Shown here: one piece after another, positions 19,307-27,570 of the stretch
Position numbering within the stretch: the stretch's first letter is position 1
Layout of the letters: every line of letters begins with the position of its first letter
Origin: CAVPCZ01 sp963702445
GTDB taxonomy: Bacteria; Bacteroidota; Ignavibacteria; UBA10030; UBA6906
Assembly: GCA_963702445.1 (NCBI GenBank)
Contig: CAVPCZ010000016.1
Location: 434,001 to 498,000, forward strand
Length of the DNA stretch: 64,000 bases
Direction: 5' to 3'
Position numbers and translations under genes: made by a program
Notes under the pieces: generated by a model
What the model saw: only the letters and a program-made list of their open reading frames with translations
What the model was told of the DNA's origin: nothing
The model's database searches: none

Positions 19307-21251
19307 CTACGTGGTGAGTGTTTTTCCGCGATGGCATTCTGCAGAGAACTGATGAACGCGGCACGTTCAACAGCTCCTTGATCTCCCTGTTTGTGCTGCC
19401 GGACGGCCACGGTTCCGTTCTGACGTTCCTTTTCCCCGATGACGAGCATGTACGGGACTTTCTTCGTTTCCCATTCCCGGATCTTGTATCCGATCTTCTC
19501 GTTCCGTTCGTCGAATTCCGCCCGGATCCCCGCGGCGGTCAGCTCCCGGTGCACGTCCCGTGCATACTCCATGCTGGGCGTCGGTGATCGGGAGCACGAC
19601 AGCCTGCACGGGCGCCAGCCAGAGCGGAAACTCCCCGGCATAGTGCTCGATCAGCACGCCGATGAACCGCTCCAGGGAACCGAAGGGCGCACGATGAATG
19701 ATCACCGGCCGGTGTTTCTGTCCGTCGCTGCCCATATACTCCAGGTTGAACCGCTCGGGCATCACGTAGTCCACCTGGACCGTTCCGAGCTGCCAGGTGC
19801 GGCCCAGGGCATCCTGCACCATGAAATCGATCTTCGGGCCGTAGAATGCCGCTTCGCCGATGCCGATGAAGTAGTTCAGCTTCATCGCGTCGGCGGCTTC
19901 CTTGATATCCCGCTCGGCCTGCACCCAGAGCTCGTCAGCGCCGCCGTACTTCTCCTTGTTGCCTTGATCGCGGAACGAAAGGCGCGTTTTGAAATCCTTG
20001 AATCCGAGCGAGCTGAACACCAGCTGCGTCAGGTCGATCACGTCGCAGAGCTCGTCCTTCAGCTGATCGTGCCGCACATACAGATGTGAATCGTCCTGCG
20101 TGAACGAGCGGACACGGGTCAGCCCGTTGAGCTCGCCCGACTGTTCGTACCGGTAGACCGTACCGAACTCCGCAAGCCGGATGGGCAGGTCGCGGTAGCT
20201 GCGGGGCTTTGCCAGATACACCTGATGATGGTGCGGACAGTTCATCGGCTTCAGCAGGTACTCCTCGTCCTCCATCATGATCGGCGCGAACTGGCTGTCC
20301 TTGTAGTACGGATAGTGCCCGCTGGTGCGGTAGAGATTCAGGTTCGCGATATGCGGCGTGATCACGGGGAGGTACCCGCGCTTGCGCTGCTCCTCCCGCA
20401 GGAACGTCTCCAGCGTCTCGCGCAGGATGGTCCCCTTCGGCAGCCAGATCGGCAGGCCGGCCCCGACGGCGGGGGTGATCAGGAAGAGCTCCAGTCTCCG
20501 CGCCCAGCTTCCGGTGATCCCGGCGCTTTGCCTCCTCCAGCCGGTGCAGGTACTCGTCCAGCTCCTTCTGTGTCGGGAACGTGACGCCGTAGATGCGCTG
20601 GAGCATCTTGTTCTTTTCGTTCCCTCGCCAGTAGGCGCCGGCGACGCTCAGCAACTTGATCGCCTTGATGCGTCCGGTGGAAGGGATATGCGGGCCCGAG
20701 CAGAGGTCGGTGAACTCTCCGCTGTGATAGAAGCGTGATCTGCTGGCCCTTGAGCCCGTCGAGCAACTCCAGCTTGTACTGGTCCCCTTTCGTGCGGAAG
20801 TACGTCACCGCGTCGTCCCATTCCTTCTCTTCGCGCCGGTAGGGGGCGTCGCGCTGCGCGAATTCGCGCATGCGTTGTTCGATGCGTCGCAAGATCATCG
20901 GCGGTGAGCGAGTGATCGCCGAGATCGAGGTCGTAGTAGAAGCCGATCTCGATCGGCTGGTCCGATGCCGAACTTCGCTCCGGGAAAGAGCGACTCGATC
21001 GCTTCGGCCATCAGGTGGGCGGAGCTGTGCCAGTACGCGCGCTTCCCCTCGTCATCTTTCCATGTCAGGATCCTGACCGAGGCATCGGACGGGATGGGGC
21101 GCGCAAGGTCCCATGTGTCGCCGTTCACGGCCACCGCCAGCGCTTCGCGCGCCAGGCCGCGACTGATGCTCTCGGCAACCTGCAGACCGGTGACCCCGCG
21201 CTCATGAGCGCGGGTCGAACCGTCGGGCAGTGTTATGGTGATCTGTTCCAT
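19307..21251 (-). CDS. thrS: Threonine--tRNA ligase (frameshifted)
   Basis: ThrRS charges tRNA-Thr and edits mischarged serine. The ATG at 21251 begins MEQITITLPDGSTRAHERGV (TGS domain). The editing domain contains the HSSAHLMAEAI zinc site. The class II core shows YLLKPMNCPHHHQVY, LAEFGTVYRYEQSGELNGL and RPVIIHRAPFGSLERFIGVL. The anticodon-binding domain ends with NGTVAVRQHKQGDQG. At least five single-base shifts occur. The likely stop is TAG at 19309-19307, inside the infC ribosome-binding site; without the last shift the frame would run into infC. Corrected length is about 648 residues. It heads the thrS-infC-rpmI-rplT block. Confidence 0.94.
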
Positions 21252-21331
21252 CGAGTGACGGTTTCCGCCTGATCCTAAAAAAATTGTCCCTGACGTCGAG
21301 GACGCTCGGGACAATCTCCGGTGAATTGCTG

Positions 21332-21405
<74 letters not shown>

Positions 21406-21440
21406 GGCGAACTCACGCAACGACTTCTCCTGTGTGCTCG

Positions 21441-21526
21441 TACCGAGGGCCGGACTTGAACCGGCACGGGCCTTGCGGCCCAAAGGATTTTAAGTCCTGT
21501 GCGTCTACCAATTCCGCCACCCCGGC
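21441..21526 (-). tRNA. tRNA-Leu (anticodon UAA)
   Basis: This is a class II tRNA of 86 bases with a long variable arm (TGGGCCGCAAGGCCC). Acceptor GCCGGGG pairs with CCTCGGT (two G-U pairs), the D-arm contains GGCGGAATTGGTAGACGC, the anticodon loop is CTTAAAA giving UAA, and the T-arm is GCCGGTTCAAGTCCGGC. No CCA is encoded. Confidence 0.94.
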
Positions 21527-21647
21527 CCTCGAAATGCCCCTGATCGCTCAAGGAGTCGCTCTTCAGGGAGGAGATGTCGTGTAAGGTGTCCACACAACTC
21601 TGGAGGCCGCCAAATTGCTGCAGCGCAAGACTTTGTCCAGTAAATGT

Positions 21648-21676
21648 AAAGTATTAACGCGGAAAAAGCAAGTCAA
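21648..21676 (-). promoter_or_regulatory. Sigma-70-type promoter upstream of tRNA-Leu/tRNA-Val
   Basis: The minus strand reads TTGACT, 17 bases, TACTTT. It lies about 120 bases upstream of tRNA-Leu, directly after a T-rich stretch, and probably drives tRNA-Leu, tRNA-Val and perhaps thrS. Confidence 0.6.
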
Positions 21677-21712
21677 AAAGGCACCACGCAAACACACCGC
21701 GCCAAGCTGACA

Positions 21713-21749
21713 GCACAAACGCCCACCCTTCCGGGGCAGGCGTCTGTGC
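21713..21749 (-). terminator. Strong hairpin downstream of tRNA-Cys (possible terminator)
   Basis: The arms GCACAGACGCC and GGGCGTTTGTGC, extended by CCCC/GGGT around a GGAA tetraloop, form a long stem on the minus strand. A T5 run follows only about 30 bases later, so intrinsic termination here is possible but not certain. Confidence 0.4.
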
Positions 21750-21778
21750 GAGGTCCTGAGGCCTCAGAGAACCGGCGG

Positions 21779-21850
21779 AGGCGACGGGCGGATTCGAACC
21801 GCCGCATAAAGGTTTTGCAGACCTCTCCCTTACCACTTGGGTACGTCGCC
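21779..21850 (-). tRNA. tRNA-Cys (anticodon GCA)
   Basis: The minus strand has acceptor GGCGACG with CGTCGCC, discriminator U (the identity base for tRNA-Cys), D-arm TACCCAAGTGGTAAGG, anticodon loop CTGCAAA giving GCA, and T-arm GGCGGTTCGAATCCGCC. CCA is not encoded. It starts only about 20 bases after the terminator that follows tRNA-Gly. Confidence 0.93.
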
Positions 21851-21870
21851 GTTTTCACCACTCCCCCAAG

Positions 21871-21910
21871 AATAAAACCCCGCCGCCTGGTGGGATTGGG
21901 GGCGGCGGGG
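21871..21910 (-). terminator. Rho-independent terminator after tRNA-Gly
   Basis: Perfect ten-base arms CCCCGCCGCC and GGCGGCGGGG (21910-21901 with 21887-21878) around a 13-base loop are followed by TTTTATT. It ends the greA/tRNA-Gly transcript and lies just before tRNA-Cys. Confidence 0.8.
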
Positions 21911-21988
21911 TCATCTATACGAGGAAGTGTAGATGGAGAGCCCCGGTGCAGTTACCTACAGGCTCCCTGTCCCGCTTTCACGGGACAG

Positions 21989-22061
<73 letters not shown>

Positions 22062-22111
22062 AAAGCAGGAGAAATATACGCTCTCCTTCCCGAAAAGTCA
22101 AGTCCCCGCCT

Positions 22112-22600
22112 CTACCTCGTAACCTCCAGAATCTCATACTTGAGAAGTCCCACCGGGACCTTCATCTCGAACTTGTCTCCCTCTTTCTTGCCCAGCAGGG
22201 CCTTGCCGATAGGCGAGGTCACCGAGATCTTGTTGTTCTCGAAGTCGGATTCTTCGGGGGACACCAGCAGGTATTCATGCTCCTGGTTGGTCTTCAGATC
22301 CTTCAGGCGCACTCTGCTGAGTATATAGATCTTGTCGTTCGGAAGATCGCTGGCCTGGATGATCTTGGCCCGCGAAAGCGTCGTCTCGAGTTTCGAAATC
22401 CTCAGTTCGAGGTGCTGCTGCTCTTCCTTTGCGGCATCGTATTCCGCGTTCTCCGAGAGGTCACCGTGGCCCCGGGCATCGGAGATCTTCATGGCCACCG
22501 ATTTGCGGCCGTTGGTTTTCAGCTCGCGCAGTTCCTGCTCGATTGCCGTAAGGCGCTCGCGGGTCAGATAGACGTTCAAACCTATTCCATCATCTTGCAT
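22112..22600 (-). CDS. greA: Transcription elongation factor GreA
   Basis: GreA enters the RNA polymerase secondary channel and stimulates cleavage of backtracked RNA. The N-terminal coiled coil contains the acidic tip ARGHGDLSENAEYDAAKEEQ, and the C-terminal FKBP-like domain has VSPEESDFENNKISVTSPIG and GKKEGDKFEMKVP. The start is ATG 22600 (MQDDGIGLNVYLT), chosen over the first in-frame start at 22627 because GAGGAG lies four bases upstream. This gives 162 residues, close to the usual 158, and no frameshift. Its leader holds a terminator-like hairpin, and tRNA-Gly follows. Confidence 0.97.
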   Translation of the reverse strand: MQDDGIGLNVYLTRERLTAIEQELRELKTNGRKSVAMKISDARGHGDLSENAEYDAAKEEQQHLELRISKLETTLSRAKIIQASDLPNDKIYILSRVRLKDLKTNQEHEYLLVSPEESDFENNKISVTSPIGKALLGKKEGDKFEMKVPVGLLKYEILEVTR

Positions 22601-22623
22601 ACGACTCCTCGCTGAGAAACGGG

Positions 22624-22665
22624 ACACAAAAAACAGAAGCCATCATCCGTCGTCCGAATGGTGGC
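22624..22665 (-). terminator. Intrinsic terminator / attenuator in the greA leader
   Basis: The minus strand has arms GCCACCATTCG and CGGATGATGGC (one mismatch, one wobble), loop GACGA, then TTCTGTTTTTT. It lies between ribBA and greA, 24 bases before the greA start and downstream of a promoter-like sequence. A second hairpin, CGGAGGC/GCCTCCG, precedes it. It may end the ribBA transcript, attenuate greA, or both. Confidence 0.7.
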
Positions 22666-22696
22666 TACCGGAGGCCGTAGGATCCGCCTCCGTCAT

Positions 22697-22726
22697 AATG
22701 TACAACAACCGCGGACACAAAAGCAA
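22697..22726 (-). promoter_or_regulatory. Possible greA promoter
   Basis: The minus strand reads TTGCTT, 18 bases, TACATT (followed by ATGAC). It lies between the end of ribBA and the leader hairpins. The match is weaker than the other promoters in this window. Confidence 0.4.
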
Positions 22727-22786
22727 GTGGAAAGTAGGGGGCGACAGAAGTACCGGGCAAAAAAACCACCGGAGGGCTCCTCCGGA

Positions 22787-24046
22787 TTACTCCTCCGCTC
22801 CTTGCGCCCCTGTCGGGGGCTCACCCGCCCGGAGGATCAGATGCCCCAGCTTGTCCCGTTTGGTCCGCAAATAGCGCTCGTTGACCGCGTTGGGGTTCAT
22901 TTCCAGCGGGACCCGTTCGACAATGTCCAGTCCGTATCCCTGGAGGCCGACAACCTTCTTGGGATTGTTGGTCAGCAGACGCATCCTGGTCACCCCCAGA
23001 TCGCGGAGTATCTGCGCTCCGATTCCGTAGTCCCGCAGGTCCGCGCGGAAGCCGAGCTCCTCATTCGCTTCTACGGTGTCCAGCCCGTCGTCCTGGAGCT
23101 GATAGGCCTTCAGTTTGTTCATCAGACCTATGCCCCTCCCCTCCTGGCGCATGTACACGACCACACCGGCGCCCGCTTTCTCGACAATCGCCAGGGCGGC
23201 ATTCAACTGTTCATTGCAGTCGCATCGCAACGAACCGAACACGTCACCTGTCAGACACTCCGAGTGCACCCGGACGAGAACCGGCTCGGTCCCGGTAATG
23301 TCTCCCTTGACAAGAACCAGGTGCTCCTTCTGGTCGGTTGTGCTCCGGTAGAGGAACAGCTGGAAGAGGCCGAGACGCGTGGGAAGGCGGGTGGCGGCAA
23401 CACGCTCCACCAGCTTTTCCCTCTGCATCCGGTGGGCGATAAGATCCTTCACGGTAATGATGCGCATCCCGAACCGGACGGCGAGCGCACGGAGTTCAGG
23501 CACCCGCGCCATGGTACCGTCTTCATTCATGATCTCGCAGAGCACGCCGGCGGGGGTGATGCCGCCCAGCAGGCAGAGGTCGATCACCGCCTCCGTGTGT
23601 CCGGCACGGCGGAGCACGCCCCCCTCCAGTGCGCGCAACGGAAAGACATGGCCTGGTCGTGCCAGATCCGCCGCCAGCGTACGGGGGTCGGCAAGCGCGC
23701 GGATCGTGGCCGCACGGTCCGCCGCGGAGACACCCGTGGTTGTCCCCTGCGCAAGATCCACGGAGACCGTGAACGCCGTTTCATGCAGGGAGGTGTTCGT
23801 GTCCACCATCGGCTCAAGGCCCAGCGCGTCAGCGCGCTTCGCGGGCACGGGTGTACAGATGATCCCCCGCCCGTGCCGCGCCATGAAGTTGACCACCTCC
23901 GGCGTCACGAACTCCGCCGCTGAAACAAAGTCCCCTTCGTTTTCGCGGTCTTCATCGTCCACCACAATCAGGACCTTCCCCTTCCGGAACTCGGCAAGGG
24001 CATCCTCTATCGTGTCGAACGGCGCGATCTGTTCCGCTGCCTGCAC
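22787..24046 (-). CDS. ribBA: Bifunctional DHBP synthase / GTP cyclohydrolase II
   Basis: This intact 419-residue fusion makes both precursors of riboflavin. The RibB half (about residues 10-205) carries DDEDRENEGDF, the Mg and substrate-binding loop, and HTEAVIDLCLLGG. It converts ribulose 5-phosphate to dihydroxybutanone phosphate. The RibA half (about 210-405) has SECLTGDVFGSLRCDCNEQL with three zinc cysteines, RQEGRGIGLMNKLKAY, and NNPKKVVGLQGYGLDI. It opens the imidazole ring of GTP. No FMN riboswitch is visible upstream, where yajC ends only 12 bases away. All other rib genes are outside the window. Confidence 0.97.
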   Translation of the reverse strand: MQAAEQIAPFDTIEDALAEFRKGKVLIVVDDEDRENEGDFVSAAEFVTPEVVNFMARHGRGIICTPVPAKRADALGLEPMVDTNTSLHETAFTVSVDLAQGTTTGVSAADRAATIRALADPRTLAADLARPGHVFPLRALEGGVLRRAGHTEAVIDLCLLGGITPAGVLCEIMNEDGTMARVPELRALAVRFGMRIITVKDLIAHRMQREKLVERVAATRLPTRLGLFQLFLYRSTTDQKEHLVLVKGDITGTEPVLVRVHSECLTGDVFGSLRCDCNEQLNAALAIVEKAGAGVVVYMRQEGRGIGLMNKLKAYQLQDDGLDTVEANEELGFRADLRDYGIGAQILRDLGVTRMRLLTNNPKKVVGLQGYGLDIVERVPLEMNPNAVNERYLRTKRDKLGHLILRAGEPPTGAQGAEE

Positions 24047-24058
24047 GACGTCCGCTCC

Positions 24059-24391
24059 CTACTTCTCGCTCACTTCACCTTCACGCACGATGGAACCGAT
24101 CGCCGATCGTTCGTATTTGATTTTTACGTTGTCCGCAACCTGCAGGAGAACGGTCTTCTCGTCCAGCCCCGCAACCGTTCCGTGCACGCCGCTGGCCGTG
24201 ATGATTTTGTCCCCCTTTTTCACGGCCTCCAGCATCTTCGCACGCTCTTTTGCGCGCTTCTGCTGCGGACGGAGAATCATGAAGTAGAAAATCCCGATGA
24301 TCAGGGCAAACATGATCAGCGTGCTGACGAGGCTTCCTTCCGGGCTGCCTCCCTGCGGCTGGGCCATTGCGAGCAGATGGGACATGTTCAT
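24059..24391 (-). CDS. yajC: Preprotein translocase subunit YajC
   Basis: YajC is an accessory membrane protein of the SecDF translocon. The 110-residue protein has one membrane helix (LVSTLIMFALIIGIFYFMIL, about residues 21-40), then RPQQKRAKERAKMLEAVKKGDKI and the beta-rich VTIGGLHG-like segment IITASGVHGTVAGLD. It is followed by a short charged tail and is a little longer than typical. It lies between tgt and ribBA; tgt-yajC is a very common bacterial pair, usually followed by secDF, which is absent here. Confidence 0.95.
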   Translation of the reverse strand: MNMSHLLAMAQPQGGSPEGSLVSTLIMFALIIGIFYFMILRPQQKRAKERAKMLEAVKKGDKIITASGVHGTVAGLDEKTVLLQVADNVKIKYERSAIGSIVREGEVSEK

Positions 24392-24421
24392 TGTGGTCTC
24401 CTCAAGAAGAACTGATGGTGG

Positions 24422-25558
24422 TTAGGGTGTGGTGATGTCTGGTTCTGTGGAAAGTGCGGCGAGCATGGAGTCCTTCCAGGCCGCAAAACGACGCTCCGTA
24501 ATCGCCTCCCTCGCCCCGCGTACAAGCCGGAGATAGAAGGCCAGGTTATGAATCGACGCCAGTTGCAGTGCGAGAATTTCCCCCGACTTGAACAGATGGC
24601 GCAGGTACGCACGGGAAAAGGAACGGCACGTGTAACAGGCGCAGTCCGGATCGACCGGCCGCAGGTCCGCGGTGTGCACCGCATTGCGCATGTTGAGCTT
24701 TCCCCGGCCGGTGAACAGCACCGCATTTCTCGCGTTGCGCGTCGGCATCACGCAATCGAACATATCCACCCCCCGCGCAATGGCTTCGATGATATTTGCG
24801 GGGGTCCCCACGCCCATCAGATACCTGGGTTTGGCGGCGGGGAGTATGGCCGTGCACAGGCCCGTGATCGCGTACATAAGCCCGGCGGGTTCGCCCACCG
24901 AGAGGCCGCCGATGGCATATCCTTCGAAATCCATCGCCACAAGCGCCCGTGCGGATTCCTCACGAATGGCCGGGTACGTACTCCCCTGAACAATGGCGAA
25001 CAGGCTCTGGGTCGCCCCGTATGACGGCGACGTCTGTGCCATCCGTTCCTGACAGCGTCCGGCCCAGCGAAGTGTCAGCGCGTTCGAACGGCGGGCATAG
25101 TCCTCATCACAGGGGTACGGGGTGCACTCGTCGAGCACCATCATGATGTCCGATCCGAGCACACGCTGGATCTCCACCACTCGCTCGGGGCTGAACGTGT
25201 GGGTGGACCCGTCCAGATGGGACTTGAACGTCACACCCTCTTCCTCGATGCCGCGCAACTCGGACAGGCTGAACACCTGGTAGCCGCCGCTGTCCGTCAG
25301 GATCGGCCGCCGCCAGCCGATAAGTCCGTGCAAACCGCCTGCGCGCTCAATGATCTCTGAACCCGGCCGGAGGTAAAGATGGTAGGTGTTCCCGAGAATG
25401 ACACGGGCCCCCACCTCCTCCAGCTCCCTGGGTTCAACGGCTTTCACTGCCCCCTGCGTACCAACGGGCATGAAGATGGGTGTGGGGATCTCGCCATGGC
25501 CGGTCTGAATCGATCCGGCACGCGCGAGGCCGTCGGTATGTTCGAGGCGGAACTCCAA
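24422..25558 (-). CDS. tgt: Queuine tRNA-ribosyltransferase
   Basis: Tgt swaps guanine 34 for preQ1 in tRNAs with GUN anticodons. The 378-residue protein is intact: TPIFMPVGTQGAVKAV near residue 28, GNTYHLYLRPG, the nucleophile region ILTDSGGYQVFSL, IVQGSTYPAIREES, GGLSVGEP, DCVMPTRNARNAVLF and the zinc site CACYTCRSFSRAYLRHL. The start appears to be TTG at 25558 (reading EFRLEHTDGLAR), since no ATG or good ribosome-binding site is nearby. yajC follows in the usual order. Confidence 0.96.
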   Translation of the reverse strand: MEFRLEHTDGLARAGSIQTGHGEIPTPIFMPVGTQGAVKAVEPRELEEVGARVILGNTYHLYLRPGSEIIERAGGLHGLIGWRRPILTDSGGYQVFSLSELRGIEEEGVTFKSHLDGSTHTFSPERVVEIQRVLGSDIMMVLDECTPYPCDEDYARRSNALTLRWAGRCQERMAQTSPSYGATQSLFAIVQGSTYPAIREESARALVAMDFEGYAIGGLSVGEPAGLMYAITGLCTAILPAAKPRYLMGVGTPANIIEAIARGVDMFDCVMPTRNARNAVLFTGRGKLNMRNAVHTADLRPVDPDCACYTCRSFSRAYLRHLFKSGEILALQLASIHNLAFYLRLVRGAREAITERRFAAWKDSMLAALSTEPDITTP

Positions 25559-25618
25559 GAGTTATAAGGTAAGGAAAGAGGCGGGAAAAATCAATGACAG
25601 GAACCGGCGGTGCGCCCG

Positions 25619-26014
25619 TCATTCCGGCCGGAGGCGCCTCCAGACCAGGAAGAAGAAAACAAACACCAGTGCTCCGGAGACATCCGCGACCCAGTCAAAG
25701 AACTCCACCGCCCGTCCGGGCACAAAGTACTGGTGGAATTCGTCCAGCCCGCCGTAAACCGCCACGAAGACGATCGTCGCGGCGATCCTGTGGCTCTGAA
25801 GGTACGGAGGTGCGTCGGGATGGGAGCACGCGGTGAAGACGCACGCCGCGAGCACGAGGTATACCCCGAGATGGATCGCCTTGTCCCACGCAAAGATGGT
25901 CATATCCGGCATTTCGTACGCCGGAATGGATGACGCTATGAAAATGAAGATCGCCCACGCAACGGCCGGCATGGCGTACCAGGTGAAGCCGAACTTCTTC
26001 TGCGGCATCTTCAT
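25619..26014 (-). CDS. VanZ family membrane protein
   Basis: This 131-residue protein has four predicted membrane helices. The family signature is visible as DKAIHLGVYLVLAACVF near residue 44 and VYGGLDEFHQYFVPGRAVEF near 88, followed by DWVADVSGALVFVFFF. VanZ proteins are linked to low-level teicoplanin resistance in vanA clusters, but most homologues have no known role, so no resistance function should be inferred. Its ATG overlaps the stop of the NAD(P)HX repair gene by ATGA, so it is translationally coupled. Confidence 0.85.
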   Translation of the reverse strand: MKMPQKKFGFTWYAMPAVAWAIFIFIASSIPAYEMPDMTIFAWDKAIHLGVYLVLAACVFTACSHPDAPPYLQSHRIAATIVFVAVYGGLDEFHQYFVPGRAVEFFDWVADVSGALVFVFFFLVWRRLRPE

Positions 26015-27570
26015 CTCTCCAGGGCGAGAAGGGCAGGGGCAAGGTGATCGAGTATGTCCGCGGCAAGGATGCTGCGCTGCCCGTAGCGCGCCGCGGCCAG
26101 ATCACCCGCACGTCCGTGAAGAAAGACACCCGCAAAGCCGGCTTCGAACGCATTCATTCCCTGTGCGAGGAGTCCGCCGATAAACCCGGCAAGGACGTCG
26201 CCCGCGCCGATTGTCGCCATGCCCGGATTTCCTGTGGAGTTGACGACAGCCGTTCTGTCGGTCCACGCAGTCACCGTCGGGGCGCCCTTCAGTACCAGAA
26301 CGCATTTCAGCGAGCGTGCCGCCGCGCGTGCGGCGTCGATCCGGCGGGATTCCAGATCAGCAGCATCGCCGCGCACCAACCGGGCAAGCTCGCCGGCATG
26401 GGGCGTAAGGATGAGCGGCGCGCTGCGTTTGCGGGCGACGGCCGGACGCGAAGCGAGCGCTGTCAAGGCGTCGGCATCCAGGAGCAGGGGCCGGTCGATT
26501 TCCCTGATCAAGCGCAGAATCAGTTCATCCGTTTCCGGGTCCCTCGACATCCCGGGGCCCAGAACAACTGCATCAGCCCAGGCCGATTTCTCGAGCAAGA
26601 GCTCGATGCTCTGCGCTGCGAACGTTCCCCCGGCGGTCTCTTCCGCGGGAAGAACGATCACCTCGGTGGTTTTCCGTGCCATGATTTGCCGGATCCCGCC
26701 GGGGACGGCAAGCAGAACGGCTCCTGCTCCCGCCCGCAATGCGGCATGGGCGGCAAGGTGGGCGGCCCCTGTATACTGCCGCGATCCGGCCACCACGAGA
26801 AGTTTGCCGACGCTGTATTTGTGCGCGGTGCGGGGCCTCACCGGGAGAACCCGCCGGATGTCATCCTCTTCAACGCGCAGTACCGGCTTCCCGCCCGCTG
26901 CAAGTGCCGCCCGCGGGATGCTGATGTCCACAACCCTGACCCTGCCGCAATAGTCCGGACCCGCGCCGATGAACTGCCCTATCTTCCCGGCTCCCATGGT
27001 TACGGTCAGCTGTGCGCGCACCGCGGCTCCGCGGACCTCCCCCGTCGAGGCAGCGACACCGGAGGGAATATCCACTGCAACAACAGGGACACCCCGGGTG
27101 TTGATCCAGTCGATAACCGTGCGGTGAATGCCGGAGGGTTCCGCCTCGAACCCCGTGCCGAAAATCGCATCCACGATCAGGTCAGGGGGGGCAAAACGCC
27201 GGAGGGTTCCTGCATTCCGGACTTCGGTCACCTTCAGAAGCGAGTCTTTGCCGCGCGCCATGCGCAGGAGGATTTCCAGGTTCGTGCGGGCGTCTCCCCG
27301 GACGTCCGTACGATTCGCAAGAAGGAGGGTATCCGCAAACGCGCCCCGGTTCGCCAGGTGCCGCGCAATCACCAAGCCGTCCCCGCCGTTGTTACCCTTC
27401 CCGCAGCAAACCAGAACACGTTTCCCGCCGAGGTTCCCCCAAAACTGTTCCATCGCGTCGACCAGTGCACGACCGGCGTTCTCCATCAACAGCAGGCCGG
27501 GAATCCGGTACTCCCTGATGGCAGCGGTGTCACACCGCTGCATCTGGCCGGCGGTCAGGAGGGGGATCAT
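26011..27570 (-). CDS. nnrD: Bifunctional NAD(P)HX epimerase / ADP-dependent NAD(P)HX dehydratase
   Basis: This 519-residue protein repairs hydrated NADH and NADPH. The N-terminal NnrE-like epimerase (about residues 1-215) contains CGKGNNGGDGLVIARHL and LIVDAIFGTGFE. The C-terminal dehydratase (about 225-515) contains VVLGPGMSRDPETDELI, LLLDADALTALA, LILTPHAGELARL, KGAPTV and STGNPGMATIGAGDVLAG, the ATP/ADP site of the ribokinase-like fold. It is intact, starts immediately after the nuoN stop and overlaps the VanZ gene. The link to NADH-consuming complex I genes is biologically sensible but could be chance. Confidence 0.95.
   Translation of the reverse strand: MIPLLTAGQMQRCDTAAIREYRIPGLLLMENAGRALVDAMEQFWGNLGGKRVLVCCGKGNNGGDGLVIARHLANRGAFADTLLLANRTDVRGDARTNLEILLRMARGKDSLLKVTEVRNAGTLRRFAPPDLIVDAIFGTGFEAEPSGIHRTVIDWINTRGVPVVAVDIPSGVAASTGEVRGAAVRAQLTVTMGAGKIGQFIGAGPDYCGRVRVVDISIPRAALAAGGKPVLRVEEDDIRRVLPVRPRTAHKYSVGKLLVVAGSRQYTGAAHLAAHAALRAGAGAVLLAVPGGIRQIMARKTTEVIVLPAEETAGGTFAAQSIELLLEKSAWADAVVLGPGMSRDPETDELILRLIREIDRPLLLDADALTALASRPAVARKRSAPLILTPHAGELARLVRGDAADLESRRIDAARAAARSLKCVLVLKGAPTVTAWTDRTAVVNSTGNPGMATIGAGDVLAGFIGGLLAQGMNAFEAGFAGVFLHGRAGDLAAARYGQRSILAADILDHLAPALLALER

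Noticed and set aside
18991..19641. Extended thrS C-terminus running through infC
   Set aside because: The frame loses ThrRS similarity after QHKQGDQG and the following helix; a one-base shift gives a stop at 19307, just before infC.
25619..26014. Glycopeptide resistance gene because of the VanZ family name
   Set aside because: No other van genes are present, and VanZ-family proteins are widespread without a resistance role.
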